Shown: one piece after another, positions 6,663 to 11,669 of the stretch
How positions within the stretch are numbered: position 1 is the stretch's first letter
Layout: each line of letters begins with the position of its first letter
DNA from: Gracilibacteraceae bacterium
GTDB taxonomy: Bacteria > Bacillota > Desulfitobacteriia > Desulfitobacteriales > Syntrophobotulaceae
Direction: 5' to 3'
Assembly (NCBI GenBank): GCA_031263945.1
Contig: JAISEW010000082.1
Coordinates: forward strand, 1 to 11,669
Length of the DNA stretch: 11,669 nt
Translations under genes and position numbers: made by a program
Notes under the pieces: model-generated
Told to the model about the DNA's origin: nothing
Databases searched by the model: none
What the model saw: the letters and a program-made list of their open reading frames with translations, nothing else

Positions 6663-8117
6663 ATGGAAAAACGCTTCGATGTAGCCGTCGTCGGCGGCGG
6701 GGCCGTGGGATGCGCCATAGCGCGGGAGTTATGCCGCTATGAACAGTCGGTCGTCCTTTTGGAAAAAGAAAGCGACGTGGCCAGAGGAACGAGCGGCCGG
6801 AACAGCGGCGTAGTCCACGCCGGTTTTAACAATCCGCCCGGCTCGCTGGCGGCGCGGCTCTGCGTCGAAGGCTGCGCCGGCTTTGCCGCTGTCTGCCGCG
6901 AGTTGGGCGTACCCTACCGGCGCACGGGCAAACTGGTGGCGGCGCTCGAGGCGGAAGACGCGCCGGCCCTGGAGCGTTTGCTCGCGCAGGGCCGGCAGGG
7001 CGGCGTGCCGGAGCTGGAGCTGTGGACGCCGCGGCAAACGCGGGCCCGCGAGCCCGGCATCACCTCCTGCGGCGCTCTGTGGTCCGGCTCCACGGGGATC
7101 ACGAATCCGATCCTGTACACGGTCGCCCTGGCGGAAAACGCCCAGGCCAACGGGGCGGAGATCATCTTGGACTTTGCCGTGGACACCGTCGTCCGCGCGG
7201 GGGACGGGTTTGTTCTTCGGGCGGGCGAACGCGCCCTCGGCGCGGATTTTGTCATAAACGCTGCCGGACTGTACGCGGACCGGGTGGCGGCGCTGGCGGG
7301 GGATGAAAATTACCGGATCTACCCCTGCCGCGGCGAGTACCTCGTTTTAGACAAACAGGCGGCCGCCTTGCTGCGTACGCCGGTTTATCCCGTGCCCCGC
7401 CCGGGCGTCGGCGGGCTGGGCGTGCATTTGACGCCGACCGTGGACGGCAATATCCTGATCGGGCCGAGCGCCGAGTATATCGAGTCCCGCGCGGACACCG
7501 GCACGACGGCGGCGGTCATGGAGCGGTTATGGGCGGAAGCCCTGCGCCTCCTGCCGGCTCTGGCTCAAAGCCGGGTCGTCACGGCCTACGCCGGTCTGCG
7601 CAGTAAAACCGTTCCGGCGGGCGCTCAGAATTTCGGCGATTTTATCGCGGAACACAGCCGCGTGACGCCGAACCTGATCAATCTGGCGGGGATCGAATCT
7701 CCGGGGCTCACGGCGTCGGTCCCCCTGGCCCGCTTGGTATGCCGGCTGCTGAGGGAAAAAAAGCCGTTGAAACCCAAAGCGGATTTTCGCCCGGAGCGGC
7801 AAAGAGGGGAAGATTTTCGCTCGTCGCCGCCGGAGCGCCGCCGGGCCATGGCGGCCGCCGATCCGGCGGCGCGGGAAATCGTCTGCCGCTGCGAAACCGT
7901 AACGCGGCGGGAAATACTGACCGCGCTGGACAATCCGTTGGGCGTGCGGGATCTGGGCGGGATCAAGACCCGCTCCCGCGCCATGACCGGGCGCTGTCAG
8001 GGCGGCTACTGTCAGCAGCGTCTGGCGGTGATGCTGCGGGACGAATACGGGATCCGGCCGGCGGATATCCGGCTGCATGGGCGGGATGCCTGGCTTTTTA
8101 CCGGTGATGTGAAATGA
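6663..8117 (+). CDS. GlpA/LhgO-like FAD-dependent dehydrogenase with C-terminal BFD-like [2Fe-2S] domain
   Basis: This 484-residue protein starts with a Rossmann FAD motif (VAVVGGGAVGCAIAREL, about residues 7-23, acid at E35). A DAO-type oxidase fold follows to about 370, with TSGRNSGVVHAGF near 43-55, typical of glycerol-3-phosphate dehydrogenases and L-2-hydroxyglutarate oxidases. A charged linker leads to a BFD-like domain whose four cysteines C408, C410, C445 and C450 (VCRCETVT and GRCQGGYC) fit the CxC...CxxxxC [2Fe-2S] site seen in GlpA and NirB. The likely reaction is oxidation of a 2-hydroxy acid or glycerol-3-phosphate with electrons passed through the cluster; the substrate is inferred only. 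ATG 6663 is three bases after the previous stop and has no Shine-Dalgarno at usual spacing, so translation is probably coupled. The stop overlaps the next start in ATGA. No membrane anchor is seen. Confidence 0.88.
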   Translation: MEKRFDVAVVGGGAVGCAIARELCRYEQSVVLLEKESDVARGTSGRNSGVVHAGFNNPPGSLAARLCVEGCAGFAAVCRELGVPYRRTGKLVAALEAEDAPALERLLAQGRQGGVPELELWTPRQTRAREPGITSCGALWSGSTGITNPILYTVALAENAQANGAEIILDFAVDTVVRAGDGFVLRAGERALGADFVINAAGLYADRVAALAGDENYRIYPCRGEYLVLDKQAAALLRTPVYPVPRPGVGGLGVHLTPTVDGNILIGPSAEYIESRADTGTTAAVMERLWAEALRLLPALAQSRVVTAYAGLRSKTVPAGAQNFGDFIAEHSRVTPNLINLAGIESPGLTASVPLARLVCRLLREKKPLKPKADFRPERQRGEDFRSSPPERRRAMAAADPAAREIVCRCETVTRREILTALDNPLGVRDLGGIKTRSRAMTGRCQGGYCQQRLAVMLRDEYGIRPADIRLHGRDAWLFTGDVK

Positions 8118-9352
8118 GGGCCGACATAGCGGTGATCGGCGGCGGCCCGGCGGGGCTGGCGGCGGCCGCCGCCGCCCGGGCCGCCGGAGCGGAGCGGGTG
8201 CTGGTCCTGGAACGGGAGCCGCTGGCCGGCGGTATATTGAATCAATGCATCCACGACGGGTTCGGACTCGTCCGTTTCGGGGAGCCGCTGACCGGGCCGG
8301 AATACGCCGGCCGCTTTCTGCGGGCGGCCGAGGAGCGGGGCGTGGATATCCTGACGCGGACCATGGTCCTCGAACTGACGGCGGAGCGGCGCCTGTGGAC
8401 GCTGGGGCCGCGGGGGTACGAAGCGGCGGCGGCGGGCGCCGTCATTTTGGCTATGGGCTGCCGGGAGCGGACCAGAGGGGCGATCCAAATCCCCGGTGCC
8501 CGTCCGGCGGGGGTGTTTACCGCCGGAGTGGCCCAGTATTACCTGAACAGGCAGAATATGATGATCGGCCGCCGCGTACTCATCGTCGGTTCCGGCGACG
8601 TCGGCCTCATCATGGCGCGGCGTCTCACGCTGGAAGGGGCGCGGGTGCTGGCCGTGGTGGAAAAACTGCCTTATGCCGGCGGTCTGGCCCGCAACGTCGT
8701 CCAATGCCTGGAAGATTATGACATTCCGCTTTTCTTGCGCCATACCGTCACGCGGATCGAAGGAGAGCAGCGAGTGGAGCGCGTGACCGTCGCGCGCCTG
8801 GACGAAGCGGGCCGCGCGGTTCCCGGCGCGGAGCGCGTCTGGGCCTGCGATACCGTAGTGCTGTCCGTCGGACTCATCCCGGAAAACGAACTGGCGCTGC
8901 AAGCCGGAGCGGAGATCAGTCCCCTGACGGGGGGCGCGGTGGTGGGCGATGATCTGCAAACGAGCATCCCCGGCGTTTTCGCCTGCGGCAACGCGCTCCA
9001 CGTCCATGATTTGGTAGATTACGTCTCGGAAGAAGCGGAAGAAGCGGCGCGAAACGCCGTCGCCTTTATCCGGGCCGGGAGGCCGGCGGCGGGACCGCTC
9101 ATCCCGGTCCGACCCGCCGCCGGTGTGCGCTATGTCGTGCCTTTTTTCCTCCGGCCGGGAACGCGCCCGCTTATTTCCCTGCGGGTGGCTGAGCCGATGA
9201 GCCGGCGGCGGATCGAGGTCAGGGCGGGAGGGCGCGTGTTGGCGGCGCGGAAATTCCCGCGTCTCACTCCCGCGGAGATGGTGCGGCTGACGTTGCGGGA
9301 GGCGGCGCCGCCGGGAGCGGAAGCCGTGGAGGTGAGGATCATTGATGGTTGA
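8114..9352 (+). CDS. FAD/NAD(P)-dependent oxidoreductase, second subunit of the flavoprotein trio
   Basis: This 412-residue pyridine-nucleotide-disulfide oxidoreductase-fold protein has an FAD-binding motif at the N-terminus (IAVIGGGPAGLAAA, residues 5-18). A second dinucleotide motif lies mid-protein (VLIVGSGDVG, about 155-164), and an FAD-contacting GVFACGNALHVHDLVDYV block lies near 291-308. No redox-active CxxC or CxxxxC pair is present, so it is not a thioredoxin-reductase-like disulfide enzyme. GGILNQCIHDGFG (39-51) is a block I associate with the partner subunit of HcnB/GlpA-linked complexes. It would carry electrons between the GlpA-like subunit and NAD(P) or another carrier. Its ATG overlaps the previous stop by four bases, and its own end overlaps the next gene by eight, which points to a fixed complex. 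The C-terminal 80 residues are an extra domain whose function I cannot assign. Confidence 0.88.
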   Translation: MRADIAVIGGGPAGLAAAAAARAAGAERVLVLEREPLAGGILNQCIHDGFGLVRFGEPLTGPEYAGRFLRAAEERGVDILTRTMVLELTAERRLWTLGPRGYEAAAAGAVILAMGCRERTRGAIQIPGARPAGVFTAGVAQYYLNRQNMMIGRRVLIVGSGDVGLIMARRLTLEGARVLAVVEKLPYAGGLARNVVQCLEDYDIPLFLRHTVTRIEGEQRVERVTVARLDEAGRAVPGAERVWACDTVVLSVGLIPENELALQAGAEISPLTGGAVVGDDLQTSIPGVFACGNALHVHDLVDYVSEEAEEAARNAVAFIRAGRPAAGPLIPVRPAAGVRYVVPFFLRPGTRPLISLRVAEPMSRRRIEVRAGGRVLAARKFPRLTPAEMVRLTLREAAPPGAEAVEVRIIDG

Positions 9353-9725
9353 AAGAGAAATGCGCTGCATAATCTGTCCCCTGGGCTGCGTGATGCGCCT
9401 GTTTTTTGACGGGGAGGGCTCCGCGCCGCTTTGGGCGGAAGGAGCGGAGTGCGCCAAAGGGCGGGAGTACGCGGAGCGGGAGCTGACCGATCCGCGCCGC
9501 ACGCTGACCTCCACGGTCAAGGTGCGCGGCGGCTGTTTTCCCTTGGTCAGCGCGCGCAGTTCCGCCCCGCTGCCCAAACACATGCTGCTCCCCGCCGCCG
9601 CTTTGCTGCGCGGGGTATCCCTTCAGGCGCCGGTGGCGGCCGGGCAGGTGATCTTGCCGGATATCATGGGCACGGGGACGGCTCTGGTGGCGACCGGGAC
9701 CGTGGAGCGCGCCCTTGGCCTGTAA
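9345..9725 (+). CDS. DUF1667 family four-cysteine protein, third member of the trio
   Basis: This 126-residue protein has four cysteines near the N-terminus: C8, C11 and C15 in CIICPLGC and C36 in ECAKG. This CxxCxxxC...C pattern defines DUF1667 (PF07892 type) and suggests a metal or iron-sulfur site. The rest has a conserved TSTVKVRGG block (about 54-62) and PLPKHMLLPAAALL (75-88). It is expected to bind or extend the two upstream flavoproteins, with which it recurs in anaerobes; its biochemical role is not established. ATG 9345 is chosen because GAGG ends seven bases upstream. A TTG three bases earlier would leave only four bases. The start overlaps the previous gene by eight bases. No terminator follows; the 95 bases to uppP are A/T-rich and include the uppP promoter. 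Confidence 0.9.
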   Translation: MVEREMRCIICPLGCVMRLFFDGEGSAPLWAEGAECAKGREYAERELTDPRRTLTSTVKVRGGCFPLVSARSSAPLPKHMLLPAAALLRGVSLQAPVAAGQVILPDIMGTGTALVATGTVERALGL

Positions 9726-9765
9726 CCGTTTCAAAAAAAATCCACTGAATTTCCTGAAAAAAGGA

Positions 9766-9794
9766 TTGTGCATATGGACGCTTTTTTGTATAAT
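9766..9794 (+). promoter_or_regulatory. Sigma-A promoter of uppP
   Basis: TTGTGC at 9766-9771 and a perfect TATAAT at 9789-9794 are 17 bases apart. Transcription would begin near 9801, followed by GAGGG at 9808-9812, eight bases before the GTG start. It separates uppP-phoU from the upstream flavoprotein run, although readthrough is possible because no strong terminator precedes it. Confidence 0.75.
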
Positions 9795-9820
9795 AAGAAT
9801 CAGAGAAGAGGGCTTAGGCT

Positions 9821-10600
9821 GTGACTGTATATCAGGCAATCGTTCTGGGCGTGGTGCAGGGGATCGGAGAATTCCTGCCCGTCTCCAGTTCAGGGCATCT
9901 TGTTTTATTGCCGTGGCTTTTTCGCTGGGATACGCCCGGACTGGATTATGACGTGGCGCTGCACATGGGGACGCTCTTTGCCGTAGTGGTCTACTTTCGG
10001 CGCGACTGGTTCAGATTATTCCGAGCGGTGATCCGCCGCGGCGACGACGACAATCGCCGGCTGTTCTGGTTTTTGGCGGTCGCCTCTTTGCCGGCGGCGG
10101 CGGCGGGATTTTTCCTGCAGGACGTCATAGAGAACGCGTTGCGCTCGCCGATGATCGTCGCTTTCAATCTGATATTTTTCGGAGTTTTGTTATACGCGGC
10201 GGATCGCCGGCATCAGTGGCGCGAACTGGATAATATGACGCTTTCCGACGCGCTGCTCATAGGATGCGCTCAGGCCGCGGCGCTTATGCCGGGTGTTTCC
10301 CGGTCGGGCGTCACCATGACCGTCGCCCGCGGTTTATCTTTTTCCCGCGGGGAGGCCGCTCGCTTTTCTTTTCTTCTCTCCACCCCCGTCATCTTCGGCG
10401 CGGGACTGTTTCAACTGCGCGATCTCTCGCTTGACTCGCTGAACGCGCCGTTTTGGTCCGGTCTCGCTGTTTCGGCTTTCGTCGGTTTTCTGGCGATCGC
10501 GTTTTTATTACGCTTTTTACAGAGAGCCAGTTTCAAACTTTTTGTGGGATACCGGATAGCGCTGGGGATCGTCATCGCGGTTTTATATTTCAGCCAGTGA
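9821..10600 (+). CDS. uppP: Undecaprenyl-diphosphate phosphatase (UppP/BacA)
   Basis: This 259-residue polytopic membrane enzyme removes a phosphate from undecaprenyl diphosphate, so that the lipid carrier can be used again for peptidoglycan and other wall polymers. Loss or gain changes bacitracin sensitivity in known species. Both signature motifs are present: GIGEFLPVSSSGHL (residues 14-27, with the catalytic E17 and H26 region) and PGVSRSG (157-163). About seven or eight hydrophobic helices follow in the family's usual order, and length is normal. The start is GTG at 9821, supported by GAGGG eight bases upstream and by the family's N-terminal pattern. It has its own promoter. The phoU gene begins 31 bases after its stop, with no terminator between, so the two are probably co-transcribed. 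Confidence 0.95.
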   Translation: MTVYQAIVLGVVQGIGEFLPVSSSGHLVLLPWLFRWDTPGLDYDVALHMGTLFAVVVYFRRDWFRLFRAVIRRGDDDNRRLFWFLAVASLPAAAAGFFLQDVIENALRSPMIVAFNLIFFGVLLYAADRRHQWRELDNMTLSDALLIGCAQAAALMPGVSRSGVTMTVARGLSFSRGEAARFSFLLSTPVIFGAGLFQLRDLSLDSLNAPFWSGLAVSAFVGFLAIAFLLRFLQRASFKLFVGYRIALGIVIAVLYFSQ

Positions 10601-10631
10601 AGCTTTTCCTGGCGGTAGGCGGTGAAGGCAT

Positions 10632-11285
10632 ATGAAAAATATTTTCGCCAGACATCTCACGGAAATGAAAAGCAAGGTCATCGCCATGGGCGCAATGGTG
10701 GGGAAATCGATCGACGACGCGGTGATCAGTTTGCGGGAGCGGGATTTGGAGCTGGCGCGGGCGATCATGGCCAACGACGACGCCGTCGACGCGCTGGAAA
10801 AGGAGATCGAGCAGCTCTGCACCCATTTGATCGCCACGTGCCAGCCTTTTGCCGCGGATCTGCGTCATATCATCGCCGGATACAAGATCATCACCGCCCT
10901 TGAGCGAATGGGTGATCTGGCGGTCGATATGGCGCAGGTGTCTCTGCGTATCGGGCCGGAAAAACTGATCAAACCGCTGATCGACATACCGGCGATGGCC
11001 CGGGAGGTGCAGCTGGGGATCAAGGAGGTCATTGCCGCCTATACCGGCGAAAATCTGGAGGGGGCCCGCCGGATAGCGGAAATCGACGACAAAGTGGATA
11101 TGTATTATGGGAGGATCGTGACGGAGCTGTGCCAGCTGATGGAGCAAAAACCGGCGCTGGTGCCGCAGGGGGTGCAGCTTGTGCTGGTGGCCCGTTTTCT
11201 GGAGCGCATCGGCGACTACGCGACAAATATCGGGGAAGAAATCATATACATGTCACTCGGGGTCAGGGAGAGCCTGAACGAGTGA
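10632..11285 (+). CDS. phoU: PhoU family phosphate signalling regulator
   Basis: This 217-residue all-helical cytoplasmic protein has two PhoU repeats of about 95 residues each. Each repeat ends with the metal-binding signature: ERMGDLAVDMA (91-101) and ERIGDYATNIGEE (about 191-203). The first repeat has D where N is more usual. PhoU links the Pst phosphate transporter to the PhoR/PhoB-type two-component system and limits phosphate uptake. Length is typical. ATG 10632 follows GGTGA with six bases of spacing. No pst or phoBR gene lies within view; the neighbours are uppP on the left and an unrecognised gene 41 bases to the right. It may therefore be a standalone PhoU, such as those serving Na/Pi cotransporters, or the pst genes may lie outside the window. 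The name is secure at family level; the partner is not. Confidence 0.9.
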   Translation: MKNIFARHLTEMKSKVIAMGAMVGKSIDDAVISLRERDLELARAIMANDDAVDALEKEIEQLCTHLIATCQPFAADLRHIIAGYKIITALERMGDLAVDMAQVSLRIGPEKLIKPLIDIPAMAREVQLGIKEVIAAYTGENLEGARRIAEIDDKVDMYYGRIVTELCQLMEQKPALVPQGVQLVLVARFLERIGDYATNIGEEIIYMSLGVRESLNE

Positions 11286-11326
11286 GTTTTTAGAGATGTT
11301 TCTCTTGTTCGAGGCGGGTGAATTAT

Positions 11327-11669
11327 ATGAACTGGCAGCAAATCTGCAATGAAAACGAGGAGTTTTTTCTAAGCGGCAATTGGACGGAATGCGGGGAAAA
11401 AGACCGCAAAGCCTTAAAACTCCCGTCAGGGCTTCGCTTTCTCAGCGCGGGCGGCCCGGATCTGAAAATGGGAGCCGTGGTGGCGGAAGGCAAGGCGCGG
11501 GAGGACGGTATTCTGACCGGCGGTCTGCTGTGGGCCGACGGGATCGGCGGCGGTGTTCCCGTGCGCTTGTTTTTCGTGGCGCCTTCTTTTTCGCGCGAGT
11601 TTTTAAGCAGTCTGGGGCAGATCGGCGGACGTCTCTCGCCGGAGGCGGTGATGTGGCGGGAAAAACTTT
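11327..11669 (+). CDS. Unrecognised protein, N-terminal 114 residues (runs off right edge)
   Basis: An open frame begins at ATG 11327 and stays open to the window end. GGGTG lies six bases before the ATG; an in-frame GTG at 11318 is a weaker alternative. The start MNWQQICNENEEFFLSGNW is polar, with no signal peptide or membrane helix. A central stretch (about residues 64-83, with LLWADGIGGG then VPVRLFFVAP) looks like paired beta strands around a glycine-rich turn. Codon and GC use match the neighbours, which supports a real gene. I do not recognise the family. The gap after phoU is 41 bases and holds only a small AGAGA/TCTCT stem (11292-11305), so it may belong to the uppP-phoU transcript. 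Confidence 0.65.
   Translation, partial: MNWQQICNENEEFFLSGNWTECGEKDRKALKLPSGLRFLSAGGPDLKMGAVVAEGKAREDGILTGGLLWADGIGGGVPVRLFFVAPSFSREFLSSLGQIGGRLSPEAVMWREKL

Noticed and set aside
8012..9583. A 523-codon minus-strand open frame opposite the second flavoprotein gene
   Set aside because: Composition is that of a shadow frame (many R, P, G, H), with no family motif, and both plus-strand genes beneath it have clear motifs and ribosome sites.
9751..9765. TCCT...AGGA stem after the DUF1667 gene as a terminator
   Set aside because: Four base pairs, A-rich loop and no T-run; too weak to call.
11292..11305. AGAGA-TGTT-TCTCT stem after phoU as a terminator
   Set aside because: Only five weak pairs and no T-tract after it.

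Overview
The window looks like chromosome from a GC-rich member of the Bacillota (Firmicutes), probably an anaerobic clostridial or Negativicutes-like lineage. The reasons are the DivIC-type septum protein, cell-wall-binding type 2 repeats on a secreted protein, near-consensus sigma-A promoters with purine-rich Shine-Dalgarno sites, and an anaerobe-type flavoprotein/iron-sulfur/DUF1667 trio. The genus cannot be fixed from the sequence. No tRNA, rRNA, CRISPR array, insertion sequence or phage gene was seen, and no gene looks broken.

Layout. (1) Positions 1-2481, minus strand: the first 827 residues of a large membrane-anchored, extracellular protein of the bacterial alpha-2-macroglobulin type. 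It starts with GTG and runs off the left edge. (2) A 150-bp divergent region holds a strong promoter and an inverted repeat, followed by the small divIC-like gene (2632-2952, plus). (3) A convergent TetR regulator gene (2984-3610, minus) stands back to back with a small-multidrug-export family membrane protein (3910-4416, plus). Their 299-bp shared region is the longest gene-free stretch; it carries one good promoter for each gene and a GC-rich leader. (4) After a tandem hairpin comes a tight five-gene plus-strand run (4526-9725): a secreted CWB2/CAP protein, a UPF0173 metallo-beta-lactamase-fold hydrolase, a GlpA-like flavoprotein with a [2Fe-2S] domain, a second FAD/NAD flavoprotein, and a DUF1667 four-cysteine protein. 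(5) A new promoter starts uppP (9821-10600), followed closely by phoU (10632-11285) and the beginning of an unrecognised gene (11327 to the right edge).

How the genes fit together. Three themes concern the envelope: surface protection or adhesion (alpha-2-macroglobulin-like protein, CWB2/CAP protein), division and wall-precursor recycling (DivIC, UppP), and export under probable TetR control. The flavoprotein trio is most likely one electron-transferring dehydrogenase complex for glycerol-3-phosphate or a 2-hydroxy acid; the substrate cannot be read from sequence. PhoU is present without pst transporter genes in view. The best candidates for something little described are the flavoprotein/DUF1667 complex in its unusual operon, the exporter leader with competing pairings, and the unidentified right-edge gene.
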